Source of the DNA: Cokeromyces recurvatus
Lineage: Eukaryota > Mucoromycota > Mucoromycetes > Mucorales > Mucoraceae
DNA: 64,000 nt
Direction of reading: 5' to 3'
Assembly: GCF_025118155.1 (NCBI RefSeq)
Contig: NW_026251404.1
Coordinates: 248,001 to 312,000 of the forward strand
Positions within the stretch are counted from its first letter, which is position 1. The number at the start of each line of letters is the position of its first letter. This document shows positions 1 to 12,700 of this stretch, piece by piece. A model generated the notes under the pieces. It saw only the letters and a program-made list of their open reading frames with translations, ran no database searches and had not been told where the DNA came from. The translations under genes and the position numbers were made by a program.

Positions 1-370
1 AAGTTTGTGTCATTAATAATAAAAGTATCTAGGTGACCACGCTAAAGACCAATATGCATCGCATAGCGGTGAGTGGGTAGACGGTTGTCGCTTAGATGTT
101 CTCTATGTACCAATCATGACCGCTGTCCAAATTATCTTCCACCCATAATCGTGGAGATTCAAAATGTTGTTGACAAGCCTTTCATCCATCGCTTACAAAA
201 GTATTGTAACCACATTTATGAAAACTACAACACAACAACATTGAACCAATTGTATTGACTTTCTGCATAAAAATGGCAAGGACAGAGATGGCTAAGGATT
301 TTCAAAACACTGACAAGGGCCCATTTATGAAGAAGTTACCAAGTGAAGTGACTACTGGACAAGTCAACAT

Positions 371-1010
371 TTGATTATGACACCTTCCACTGTAGATGGT
401 CATTTAAACGAACCTCTTGATCCTCTAGTTGCGTTAGAATATGTTTTTATGAAGCAAAAATGCTCTCTTCTTGGCCTGGAATTAAGAAATGACGATACGA
501 CAGTCAAGCTGCTATATTTGGTAGCTAAAGAAGTACTTGACCGAGAAGTCCGTCCCCATGAAGCAATTATTGATGTGCTAACTGATGTCTGCGCACAAAA
601 ATGCAAAAGCAGTTCAAAAGAATTCTGGAAGCAATCGACGAAGATGGGCCATCCTCTGCGCGGGCACGTGAGTATGTAAGTGTGGGCATCATGTATACAG
701 AGACCTGCCTTCACAAATATAAACGACAATGTTCTTCTTCTGAATCACTCATGAAGCAGCCTTTAGATCTACCAGAAGACGTTAGCCCAACACTTTAGTT
801 GGAAGACAAGAAGTCGAAGTTTTTTCTATAATTGAGCCAGAGAAGCGGGAGCATGACTTAGATGTGGTAACTGAATTCGTCACTAAATACATGAAAACCC
901 ACAAGCGTATGAACTGGCGAGAGTGCTATGATGAAGGACGAGCCAATGGCTATTTTAAAAAATACAAAGACGCAAATACTTTAAAGGTCACCTATCATAT
1001 CAAGTGTAAG
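371..1010 (+). pseudogene. Degenerate unknown ORF with frameshifts
   Basis: A plus-strand coding-like stretch is readable only by changing frame. One frame runs 371 to about 600. It passes into another frame at a short A-run near 595-600, and that frame runs to a stop at 796-798. A third frame from about 800 carries a segment with WRECYDEGRANGYF followed by KDANTLK, which looks like a Myb/SANT-type helix pattern. I do not recognise the family. Such SANT-like modules are common in fungal transposon-associated proteins, so this may be the relic of a mobile element, but no terminal repeats were found. The upstream part may lie outside the window. Sequencing error in A-runs could explain one frameshift but less easily two. 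Confidence 0.4.
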
Positions 1011-3604
1011 TATGTGTAAAGTCTAATAACAAGAACTAACTTTTTGGTTCTGCCCTCTGCCTTTTTTTTTATTTTTTTTTTCTTTTTTTCTTCAATAAAA
1101 TTTTTATTACACATTTGACTATCGTTAATATTAAGTGATGCTATCGTTGTATATGAGGTTTGTGTGTGTGTGTGTGTGTGTGTGTGAAATAGTGAACGCA
1201 TGTATCTCTGCAGGGTATGTATTCTCTTGCAGGGTACGTATATCCTCTGCTGTGTGTAGTTTCCTCTGTTGATTTTTGGTGCCTTTAGCTGTGTTAGCAT
1301 CCACTAAGCAAGTATCACTAGCTACTAAATTAAGATCTACAGTGTTTGGTATTCATAGTATCCTATTGTACATATAATTCCCATGTCAACCATGTTTTAT
1401 CTGACCTAACACTGTCATCCTCCAGCCAAGCATGCGAACTCAATAAGTCTGATACTTTACAATAAAAGACTGTATTGGCTGGATTAAGTACGCAGACACT
1501 TTTCGGGAATGGTGCCTGAAAGAAGGAAAAAAAAAACTTTCATAAATAAGATATAGCATATCATCTTTTTATTCAAAAATTCGTCTCAAACAACGTTCTC
1601 AATTAACTGTATTTCATTTTAGTCCTGATTTGTCTCATCCCTTGTGGAAATTATCTCAGTAAAAAGAATTAGTGTCTCGTTGGCTGATTTTTGTTATCAG
1701 CGTACTTTTTCATTTTGTCTCTGTCTTTATCAAAAATCGTCTCAGAAAAAAATAAATTTGTGTCCAAATATTTATTCAAAACCCAGTAGTAAGCAAAGGT
1801 CCCTTAAAGACTAAAATGATTAATAGATTAGAGCTGAATTGAGAAAGACAGGATCAATTTTTCCCTTCTTTTTTTTTACATGACTACTGGTTTTAGAATG
1901 AGAGGGGTTTTTGTATAAATTTAAAAAGTAGATAACTGAGGTTTATGTTGACATAATGTTTATGATGAGAACAAATTGAAAAAAAAAGAAAGATTATATC
2001 ATTTATATCAATACCTAAAAAGAAATGTATAGAATTGTAATTAAAGCTAGTGAAATAGCTGGAGCATAACAAAGATGACAAACTTATAAAAAAAAGCTTC
2101 TCTTAATGTGCAACAGACTGTAGTAATGGAAGCATTTCTCCTAGTAAAGCTATATTGCAAATACCTCCACCCCTACTAGAAGGAATCCACTTTTTCGATA
2201 ATAATTCTACAATTATCTTTAATAATACAACGACATCTTTTTTTTTGTGGTTATTTTATAAACATATGTCCCAATATTAAGATAAGAGTTCAGTTTTATA
2301 TGGAGATTTTAGGCCTGGACTTATAAAGAAGTCGTTTTTTTTTTTTTTTGCCAAGTATCAATTCTCAAAGTGAATAATACTTACTTGGTATTCATCCCAG
2401 TATATTTGAATACTCTAGTTTATCAATGACCGTATTATTTTCTAATAAACATGCCTGGTTATGTAATTAATCATTCAAACCTTGCCACTAACTGTGAGTA
2501 ATAGTAGATCCAATAAAAATTTGTTGACTACTTTACAAACATAAAAATCAATAGTAGTATAACCTTCATAAGTAACTAGTATCTTTGTTGAGTGAAAATT
2601 TCAAAAGGATACATCCAAATCATCATTTTCTATTTTCCTTTATATATTTATATATAACCGAATGTAATCATACTCTTTGACTGCAGCCAAATTAGAAGAA
2701 ATTCATTACAAATAGTATTATTGTTTAAACGTGCATATATACATCAACTAATTTCAAACCATGTTTTTTTATAACTGTTTTCATTCTTTTTTAACTTGTA
2801 TCATTGGGTTATAGAGAATGGTAGAAATTATTTTATGTACAACACTAGAATACTATCTTTGAGTGGCTCAATCTTGATTGTTTTACAGCACTTTCAAGGC
2901 TTTGATAAATACTATTTCAAGTGTGTTTACACATGCTCCGGTTTTATTACATACAATTTGCGAATTCACTAAAGAGAGTACTTGGTCATATTAAAGAACA
3001 ATATACTATTTGCAATATTCGTTTATTATTTTTTAAAGTAATTGGCTGACAGAGTAACTACAATTTCTATATTAAGAAAAATTAAAAGGGGGAGAGAGGG
3101 GGGGAAAGAATAAATACAATTTCGGCAAGAAATAGAATTAATATTATGCTATTATATTCTGCTTCTTAAAGCACTACAAAAAAAAGGATGGATAATATAA
3201 ACTTATATGTAAATTTTTATTTTTATTTGAAAGAAAGCAAAGCAAAGCAAAGAAAATAATAATAATAAAAGATCAGCATTCAAGGTCAAATGGTGTATCA
3301 AGTGTGAATTTCATATACAGCATAACTCATGGCCTTTCATATCTTCAAAGCCTTTTTATTATTATTATTATGTGTTGATCAGCTAGTTGTAATATTATAT
3401 GGATAGTCTGTCATATGCTAACCAATATGTATAACTTTGAAGTGTGGAAGATAGAGAGAAAGTGAGAGAGAAAAAAGAGAGCATGAAGAAGTTAGGATAA
3501 ATAGATATTTACATATACATATACAATTCTTTTTCTTTAAAATGAGATGTATAAAAGCTAGTAAATGATTATGTGTTTATTAATAATAATTAGTAAGTTG
3601 AAAT
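1011..3604. other. Intergenic, AT-rich, no gene seen
   Basis: No ORF with recognisable content on either strand. It holds a (GT)n microsatellite at about 1160-1186, T-runs near 1066-1090 and 2335-2350, a short GCAAA-type repeat near 3236-3253 and ATT triplet runs near 3357-3370. I saw no tRNA A/B-box pair. Confidence 0.6.
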
Positions 3605-4312
3605 CTATACAAAAAGGATTTGTCCCTCTATATCTTGTTCATTTTCATATCCTGTAAAGTCATTGTCTTTAATAACCTCCTCCTTTTCATGATTGTAGGT
3701 TAAATGAATAGTAGATTGCTGCTTTGCCATGAATAAGAATGAAGTATGTTTAATAAAAGAGCATGAAACGGCCACAACCTCAATTAATAAAACCAAAATA
3801 ATAATATATTTTAATGCAAATGTCATTAAAGTAACATAAGTATTATAGTAATTGTGCTCGTCAAGGGTAGAGGAGATCAGGTCTTGGTCTATCATAGTCA
3901 ATAAAGCAGACTTTGTTCTTTTATCAAAGGTAATACAAAAGAGCCAGCTCATAGATAAACCAAATGGCATCAAAAACTGACAGAGATGTTCTATCATGAT
4001 ACGACAGATATCAGCTGTAGAGAACGATATTCGTGTTGAATATTCATAATAGGTGGATACAGGTGAACTCATAAGTAAAAATAAAGGACAAAAGATGGAC
4101 GCCTGTGCTGCTATCAAGGTTGCAATCAAATTTCTATCTTCAATCATATCGTAAATGAACTGATGACTTTTCACATTATCAAATAAGGACAAAATAGGAC
4201 AAGTACTGAAGTTATATTTTACAAGTGATATCACTACAATGCATACAGATAATGTCAGTACGGCTACTCTTGTGTAAATAATCGTTGAATTAAAGAATTG
4301 AATATCTTCCAT
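3605..4312 (-). CDS. Small multi-pass membrane protein, unknown
   Basis: Single-exon ORF of 235 residues. Hydrophobic segments lie at roughly residues 11-32, 60-82, 105-128 and 163-188, so four membrane passes are likely, in the style of MARVEL/tetraspan proteins. No family motif is recognised. The C-terminal tail after about residue 190 is hydrophilic and acidic and is probably cytosolic. The start at 4312 is the first ATG after an A-rich leader. Next to it lies a broken F-box gene on the same strand, with no sign of functional linkage. Confidence 0.6.
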   Translation of the reverse strand: MEDIQFFNSTIIYTRVAVLTLSVCIVVISLVKYNFSTCPILSLFDNVKSHQFIYDMIEDRNLIATLIAAQASIFCPLFLLMSSPVSTYYEYSTRISFSTADICRIMIEHLCQFLMPFGLSMSWLFCITFDKRTKSALLTMIDQDLISSTLDEHNYYNTYVTLMTFALKYIIILVLLIEVVAVSCSFIKHTSFLFMAKQQSTIHLTYNHEKEEVIKDNDFTGYENEQDIEGQILFV

Positions 4313-4648
4313 TATGTGTAGTATGAGAAAAGAAAAAAGAAAAATTCAAGAAAACAAAAAAAAAAAAAGAAAAAAAAACTTCAATTTATAACGTGCTGCT
4401 GCTGTTGCTGCTTTCTGTTGTGCCTTATTTTGCATATTTGTTTATATGCAGTGTAAATGTGTCCCTTATTTAATGTTATTATGATCCAATAGACGGAGTT
4501 CAAAGAATGATGAAAATCAAAAAAGGAGATATTAGAATATGTATGTATAAAAATGATAATCCCTATAAAAGATATAAAGAGTATATGTATAATACTCTAT
4601 GGGACATGTTTATTACGAAAGAAGAAGAAAAAGAGCTGGAATAAAACA

Positions 4649-4682
<34 letters not shown>

Positions 4683-4834
4683 ATAGTAGTTTTATTTCTC
4701 TTTAGCTCTATTTCCTTTTTTTAAAATACTATTATGTCAAGTTTACCTAAAATGAGCTATTGTACTTGTTTAATTCTTGAATGCATTATGCATATAATAA
4801 CAATAATAAATTAAATTTACCGTTTTATTTATCT
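4313..4834. other. Intergenic with GT microsatellite
   Basis: No gene seen. A-runs near 4357-4378, a GCT/GTT triplet patch at about 4394-4413 and a (GT)n tract at about 4651-4679. Confidence 0.6.
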
Positions 4835-5861
4835 TTAAATACCTTGATTGAATTCAGTATGAAGAAAGGAAAAAAAAAAGAAAAGAAATATGTATTTATA
4901 ACAGGTATGAGTGATATATTTGTTTAATAGAGTAGGTTTTATTTGAACAGTAAAACGAACTTGTAAAATATTATCTTTAGGGTCTATTTTCTCTGGATAA
5001 AGTAGTCCATTGTGTTGAAGCATTTCGCATAACTTGAGATAGTTATCCTTGTTTAGAGAGAAAATCCATTCTAGTGTTAAATCGATTAAATGTGGTAAGC
5101 TTATTATTCATGTCTTTATTGTATCCAGACAAACAACTGAATCTAAATAAGATAGTTCTAACCGTCTAAGATGTGTAAGTCCTAATGACGCTAAATATTT
5201 GATATCATCATTGGCTAAAATTGATTCATCAATGTCATCACAAAGAGAATAAACAGGTAGCGCTTGTATCTTTAAATGATCTGTCTTTCTAAAGGGCGCT
5301 AGCAAATAATGCATAAACTGTGAATGATCTGTTTTATAATTTACAAGAGAAATAGAGCCAGAAAATGGAAGTGTTCTATTATTGTCTTCATTTTTATTAT
5401 TAGAATTCGAAACAAAATAAAAGTTTTTGATAGCCTGCATAAAATCAAAGACAGGATTTGAAAGATGTGGAAATATCTGAAACAGCCTATTTGTTCATAA
5501 GGTGTTATTATACTATATTGGCTTTCAAGCTCTTCTTTTTCTTGATCCATTGGAGTACTGACTATACCAAATTAGAGAGGCAGCTAAAGAAGTAGAAGAA
5601 AATTGGGGTTTGCCATCATCAGATATTAACGATACATCACGTAAAAATTGAATTGTTCTTTGAGTCCATATAGTATTAGCATTTAAATGTTTCACAATTA
5701 AATCAAGTTCTTTTGTGTTATTGAGTGAGGGATAAGGCCAAATATGAGGTAAAACTGCAAAATAACACTTGTGGCAAGTACTTGCAAATTCACTTTTATC
5801 TTTTTAATGAAACAAAGCTTGCAATATAGGTTACTATTTCAAGTGGAAGCTGTTGAAGCAT
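4835..5861 (-). pseudogene. F-box protein pseudogene
   Basis: The reverse strand opens at 5861 with an F-box-like start (MLQQLPLEIVTYIASFVSL). The reading frame breaks at an A-run near 5800, and the next frame continues the F-box pattern (SEFASTCHKCYFAVLPHIW). Further shifts occur around 5520-5550 and again near 5490, where the sense frame becomes RLFQIFPHLSNPVFDF. That frame carries leucine-rich text (LASLGLTHLRRLELSYLDS). A TGA at about 5109 interrupts it, and the same frame continues past the stop as SLPHLIDLTLEWIF. F-box/LRR-like proteins of this shape are abundant in Mucorales. At least one nonsense codon and about three frameshifts argue for a dead copy rather than introns. A few homopolymer sequencing errors cannot be excluded. 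Confidence 0.7.
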
Positions 5862-6398
5862 TCCTATAAATGCAAGGCAAAAAAAAAAAAAGAGAGAGAG
5901 AGAGAAAGAGAGAGAAAATAAAGAACATGAATATATTATTTATTAAAATATAACTGGAGTGGAATAAACGATGCATTTGTTCAATAAATAAGCCTTCTAT
6001 AAGCTGATGATGTAACTCTCATCATAGTAGTTTCATATACATAAATAAAAGTAGTTTTGATTGCCATAATAACTAGTTATTCTAAACATAGCAAATAATA
6101 TTTAACAAGTTTATTAAGAAATCTAGAAAAAAAAGGCTTTACAATTAAAAAAGCTCTAATAATAATAATGACACGTCTATAGTACAAGACAAATTTTACA
6201 ACACCAAAAATCTTTGATTTATATGTGAAATAAGAAAACCAAACACAAGTTAACCATTTATATGTACATATAGAAAAGAAGAAAAGTAAAAAAAAAGTAA
6301 AGAAAGTAAAAAAAAAAAAAAGAAAAAGAAAAAGAAAAGGAAATTATAATTACAATGAAATTATACAAAATATGCAAAACAGACGATGAAAGAAGGAA
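5862..6398. other. Intergenic, purine-rich repeats
   Basis: No gene seen. A (GA)n patch lies at about 5892-5915 and A-rich runs near 6284-6340, the latter close to the 3' end of the next minus-strand gene. Confidence 0.6.
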
Positions 6399-8299
6399 TT
6401 ATTTGCCCAAGTTGCTATTATTATGGCGTTCTTTTGCTCTAAGTGCTTTTCTTTCGGATGAAGGTACGAGTCTTCCATTTTCTGTAAACCAAAAATGAGA
6501 AGCAAATTTGAGTCTTAACTCATTCACCAATATTGAGCCATTGCCAGCTGCTTGCTTTCGAGCCTCTTCGTTTAGATCATCTTCATCATGACTCCAGTCG
6601 ATAGTATCATCCCACAAGCCTTGATCAAGTCCTTGAATAAACTCATCCCACTCATTATTCGTAAATGTTAAATGTAACTTGGAACCACTCAATTCTTTTG
6701 TCATCAATAATATTCCTTCTCCAACAACTTGCGTAAGCTGCATGATACGTTCGCCAACCATGATATTTCTTCGGAATGCAGCCCAATTCGTTTCTGTTAA
6801 ATAAGGCTCAATCCAACTACGATATGCTTTCATTTTTGCATTACGCTCTCTATCTCTGTCTCTTTCTACTGTCGAACTTGGTGAAGGTATATTGTTTATA
6901 TCATCCACAGAGGTAGATGACGCATTTGTCTTTACAACTTCGTTAGGAAACAACTCAGCAAATATATTTTGAAATTGTACAAAGGCCAAATAAAGTCGAA
7001 AATAATCATCATTATAATAAATGCCATTCTGATTCATACCATTATCCAAATGAGGTTTCATATTTGAATGTTCTGTCAGGATACGTAATGCGGGCATTAA
7101 TAGTTTACCAGCTTCTTCTATGCTTAGATTATTTGCATGAACATTAGATGCTAATGTGGCTTTTTCGATTCTCAATGTAAAATTACTCGGTAATCGTTGT
7201 GCTTTTTGTTCGAGATCTGCCATCATAATTGTTCTCATTCTACTAATGATATCATCACCTTTATTAATTGTAATACAAGTTAGCAAAAAACAATGATAAT
7301 ATAGATATATATTCAAGACAAAAAAAAAAAAAACTTACGCCTTTGATTAAATTCACCATGTCGATGAGGAATTTTTGGTTTTTTAATTGGAGCAGGTATT
7401 GTTGAAAGATCATAAGAGAAATCAGGATCGTTACTAAAAGTCTTTTTTCTCTTACGCATTAAAGAAGTTTGAATTAGTACGTCTTGCTTAGCGTAGCGTT
7501 GTAATAAAGCTGGCTCTCTTGTAGTTTTATTGTCTTGATAATAAAAACCTCGTTGTTTTGGTTCCATTAATACTTCCGTTCCAGCGCCATTGATGAGGGT
7601 ATTTAGATGTGGATATCGATTTAAAACCTGATTTCCTGTATAACGATGATGATAATGAGATAATTGTTCATTAATAGGAGAAGGCCATGAAGATGGTAAA
7701 GGATAATCAGATGAGGGATAAGTAGGTCTAATATTTGTATAAGGTCCTAAGGAATAGTCATCCGTAGTTACTTCATCGGATGATTGCTGTTGTTGCTGCT
7801 GCTGCTGTAACGTCTGAGGTAATTGAGGACTTTGTTTGTTGGAGGGTAAAGGGTTTGTTATATAAGAAACAGAAAGTGTTCGTTGAGGTACGGCAGGTGT
7901 TACGGTAGGCGTTGTTGAAGTTGAAGAAGTTGTTAAAGTAGAAGAAGTTGTTATTGGAGTTGTTTCTTTCCAATTAGATTGATCTGTATGACAACAAGAA
8001 GTAAAAATAGGCAGTTGAACATTAGCCACCACAGGAGTCATATTTGAATCATCACGAAATGTTAAATAATCACTATGAATAGGTTTATAGAAAGGATATA
8101 AATTGCCCATGGCGTAGACAACACAAAAGTAGAGTTTAGCAATTCTTTCTGTATCAGGCTTCTTTCGAATAATTTGTTTCACTATTCTAAATAATTCGAG
8201 TAAATCTTCATCTGTCAAAATGTCTTCTGCTTGAGGTTGAAAGTGACTCGTGTCTGGTGATGTTTGTAGCAAACATGATGCTGAATAAGAATGATTCAT
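6399..8299 (-). CDS. Unknown two-exon protein, 606 residues
   Basis: Exons 7339-8299 and 6399-7258 are joined by an intron with donor GTAAG and acceptor AG. The join (NQRR-DDIISRM) restores one frame of 606 residues. I do not recognise a family. The N-terminal about 100 residues look folded and helical (DLLELFRIVKQIIRKK). Residues about 105-230 are low complexity, rich in Thr/Ser/Pro, with a run of nine Gln. The C-terminal half is again folded, mostly helical, with a conserved-looking LWDDTIDWSHDEDD segment near the end. A Lys/Arg stretch (KKPKIPHRHGEFNQRR) could act as a nuclear localisation signal. The mix of poly-Gln and basic patch suggests a nuclear regulatory protein, but that is inference only. 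Confidence 0.75.
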
Positions 8300-8443
8300 T
8301 GTATTTTAGTACACAATTAACAAAAGGCTATTTTCCTCTCTATTTTTTATTTTTTTTTCACTGTAAGTTCCTGTTGTACTCTGTTTTAGATATGTAATAA
8401 CTTGAAATCACATACACATTTATAAATGTGATACAAGAAAAAA

Positions 8444-8479
<36 letters not shown>

Positions 8480-9747
8480 TCTTAATTATCTCGCGCTGCT
8501 TTAAAAATCACATGTATTTCATTTCTTGGTAGAAAAAAAATATAGGTTTTAAAAAGAAATGCAGATCATTTAATTGGTAAAAAAAAAAATACCCAGTATT
8601 TATTTGCTTAGCATTTTTATATATATAACAAAATCAACCATTTTAACTTTTTTAATAATCAATTTTTCATTAGCTGGAAAAAAATAGCATTCCAGGGCCC
8701 TCTTTTTTTTTTTTTCCTCAAAAAAATAAATAAATCAAATAAAACAAAGTAAAATAAAATAAAGTAAAATAAAATAAAATGAATTGAATTGAATTGAAAT
8801 AATATAAATCAAATACATATGAAGACAACGTTTTTTTTTTTTTTTATTAATTGGTAACGTTTCTTGTTTTAAAAAAAAAAAAATTAAAAAAAAGGGCTAT
8901 ATTCATCATTTATTGATTTCCAAAAGGAGCCAGTTTCATGGATAAAAAAAACCCATTCGTGGCGTAGAATCAAAAATTACACACATATTAGTCGCGTAAT
9001 TAGAATAAAATATTACTTATTACATAATACGTATTTGTTAACTGTATTATGCATGTATTCCCGACAAACGGTTATAGTAAGTCTTGGTTGACGGAAAATA
9101 AAATAATAAAAAAAGAAAAAAAAAGAAACGGTTATCTCATAAACTCAATCAAAATAAACTTTCTCCCTCCTTTCATTAAATATAATAATGTTATCAATAA
9201 AAATCCCGAAAGCAGTTTTATTATTAAATATTTGGATTCAGATCTCTCAAATTAAAAAGACTTTTATGGACTTCAATTCCTCTGTATTTTCAGTATTATT
9301 ATTAATAAAATGAATTGTTGTATATTTGTAATGACAACAGCTGAACATGTATTTGAAGAAATTAAAATAAATAAACACGTATATAGAAGACATTTTAGTT
9401 TGTAGTTTATCCTCTATCTTTTTTATATTCTAAATTTAGTACACAATAGTTTAATAGTTGACAACATAAAATACATGCTATTATAAAAACACATTGAAAA
9501 ATAGCAAATAAAATAAAATAAAAGCTATTATGGAGCACATTGAAAAGTAATAAATAAAATAATAATGGTAGTATTCTTGAATAATAAATTAACTCAGCCA
9601 ATCATTTTATCTTATGTTTGTCCTCCCCCCTTTTTTTTTCTTCTCTACATACGCGACGCGTTTATTGAAAGTACAGAAAAATAATATACGTGGATTTTGT
9701 TTTTTATTTTTTATTTTATATATTTTTTTTTGTTTTCTTTACTAGAT
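8300..9747. other. Divergent intergenic region upstream of SMC1
   Basis: Shared upstream region of the minus-strand unknown gene and plus-strand SMC1. A T-run of about 30 lies at 8447-8476. AAAAT/AAAGT-type short repeats lie near 8735-8790. Short ORFs at 9049-9255 (+) and 9407-9601 (-) have no recognisable content. A pyrimidine tract directly precedes the SMC1 start. Confidence 0.55.
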
Positions 9748-12700
9748 ATGGGTAGACTTGTTCGTATCGAAGTTGAAAACTTCAAATCATACAAGGGTCA
9801 TCAAACCATTGGTCCTTTTCATCAATTTACAAGTGTCATTGGTCCTAATGGTTCTGGTAAAATATTTAAAAAATAGATAAACATGTATAATTCCATTCGT
9901 ATGCCTTACAATTATTTACATTTTTTTTATTTTTCTTTTCTCCTTACACTCATATAAACGAATAAGGTAAATCAAATCTTATGGATGCCATTTCATTTGT
10001 ACTTGGTGTTCATTCAAGCCATCTACGTTCTCAAAACTTAAAGGATATGATTTATCGTTCTGAAGCATTACGCCAAGACGATGATGTACATTCAACAACT
10101 CACACAACTCGTTCCCCTCGAAAGGCTTCAGTAACAGCTGTTTATGAAAATAATCAAGGTCGTGAGGTTCGATTCATTCGTACAATTAATCATAATGGAC
10201 TTTCTGAGTATCGTATTAATGATAAAGTGGTTCAATACAGTCAATATAATGCAGAACTTGAAAAGGAGAATATTCTTGTAAAAGCAAAGAATTTTTTGGT
10301 CTTTCAAGGTGATGTTGAATCTGTAGCTAGTCAAAATCCTAAAGATTTGACTCGACTGATTGAACAAATTAGTGGGTAACGTGCCATGTTCCAAATGATT
10401 TTATTATTATTATTATATTCATCTACTAATCTTGTACATGAATTAGTTCATGGGAATATAGAGATGAATACGATGAGTTGAAGCAGAAAATGGAAGAAGC
10501 TATAGAGAATAGTGCTCATACATTTAATAGAAAGCGTAGTGTAGCCTCTGAGATTAAACAATATGAAGAACAAAAGGCAGAAGCTGAAAAATTTGAAGAA
10601 CTTGTGGCTAATAAACGCAACTTGCTGATTCAGTATTTGCTTTGGAAACTTTATCATATTGAACAGAAATCAAAGACATTAGAAGAAGAAGGCACGACAA
10701 AGAACATGAATAAAGATAATCTTCAATACGAAGTAGCTGAATTGGAAAATAGTTTCAAGAAGGCTAGAGAGGATAAAGCACTTATTCACAGAGAAAAGAT
10801 TAAATGTGAATTACATATTCGTAAAATTAATCGTGAAATAGATGAACAGGTACATTTTTTTTTGGATATAAAGTGGCGGAGGGGAGGGGAGAGAGGAAGT
10901 GACTTATTTCTTATATTATTTTATCTTTAGCTTCCTACCTCTATTAGTTACAAGGAAAAGATAAGTCATTTGGAAAAGAAAATAAAACATACTGAACAAA
11001 GTATTGAACGAGTTAAACGTGATGGCCAGCAACAAGAACAAGTTGTTAGTTCACTTGAAAAGGATTTACAATTATTGGATTATGCTGAGCAACAATTTAA
11101 TAACTCTATTCCTACTTCAGGTTTAACAAATGGACCTACTTTAACCGGTGCACAACTGATGGATTATGAGAGAAGAAAGCAAGAAGTAAGCATAAAGGCA
11201 GTTGAGGAACAGCATCAATTGCAACAACTTCAACGTCAACATCGTACTGAAAAACAACGTATGGACGACAAGAAGTCTAAAATGGATCAACTTCGAGAAG
11301 CTGAATCAAAGGCACTTGATGACTTGCGTCAAGCCAATGAGGAAAAGTCAGCGTTAACATTAGATGCTGAAAGCCTTAGTGAGCAATTAAATGTACGTCA
11401 AGCAGAGTTGAAAAAACTTGAACTTGAACGTATTGCTATTCATCAACGTGAGGTTGAATTAAACGAAAAGCTTCAAGTAGTTTTAAATAAATTGATGGAA
11501 GCTAGTGTTACTCAACAAGAATCAGAAAAAGATATCAAATTCAATGAAAGTGTTACTGTATTAAAGCAAATTTATCCAAGTAAAAAATCCGAGATTATAA
11601 ATGCATTTCCAACCTTATACTCATTCTTTTCTTTTTTCGCTAACTAGATGTTCATGGCAAATTATCTGATTTATGTAGACCTAATCAACGTAAGTATGAC
11701 ACAGCTGTTGCGACTGTATTGGGTAGAAATATGGATGCGATTGTTGTTGAAGATGAGCAAACTGCTACTGAATGTATTCAATACATGAGAGAGCAACATA
11801 TTGGTACAGCTACCTTTTTACCTATGCATTCTTTATCATTACCTCCTATCAATGATCGTTATCGTAATTTGGTTAAAGGTTCTCGTTTAGCATTTGATGT
11901 AATGAAGTTTGATAAACAATATGAGAATGTGGTTCAATATGCATGTGGTAGTACCCTGATCTGTGATAATCTTAACATTGCAAAGCATATTTGTTATGAA
12001 ATGAATGAAAATGTTAGAGGTACAACTAATAACATCTTATTAAGGAACAAAAAAACAACAACAAAAAATGACTTATTTTTTTCTGAAATATAGCTGTTAC
12101 TTTGGATGGCGCAGTTATTCATCAAAATGGTTTAATGACAGGTGGTCAGAGTAGTGTGCAATCAACAAAGAAATGGCAACAAAGTGAAATTGATGGTAAA
12201 AATAATAATAATAAATATGTATACAAATATATAAAGCCGAGTAAGCAAAAATATATAATCATCTTTTTTTTTCTTGTAGAATTAATGCGTGAAAGAAACA
12301 AGTATTTGACAGAGTTAAATAATATCAGTAAAAATAAACGTATGGGTAGTGCTGAGGATTCTGCTAGAAATGACTGCTCTAGCTTTGCCAGTCAATTGAA
12401 TACATTAAATGAAGAACTTGTAAGAAAACTTATTTACTTTTATCTTTAATAATATAGCAATACAAATTTTAATATCTTTATTTATAGACTACCCTCACAA
12501 GAAGAATTGAAGGTCTTCAGGGCACCATTGAAGATACTCGTAGAAAGCTAACTGAAGCTATCCAACCCTATGAGCAATCAAAAGCAACATTAGATCAATT
12601 AGAAGCTAACATAAAGACGATTGAAGCACAAATTCATCAAGTAGAAGATCATATCTTTGAAGATTTTTGTGCACAAATTAACGTTATTAACATTCGTGAA

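Noticed and set aside
1160..1186. (GT)n tract as a possible regulatory element
   Set aside because: Similar GT microsatellites occur at 4651, 35349 and 37747; this one lies far from any gene, so it is treated as a simple repeat.
3236..3260. GCAAA-type short tandem repeat as a CRISPR-like array
   Set aside because: Units of 5 bp without spacers in eukaryotic intergenic DNA; a plain microsatellite.
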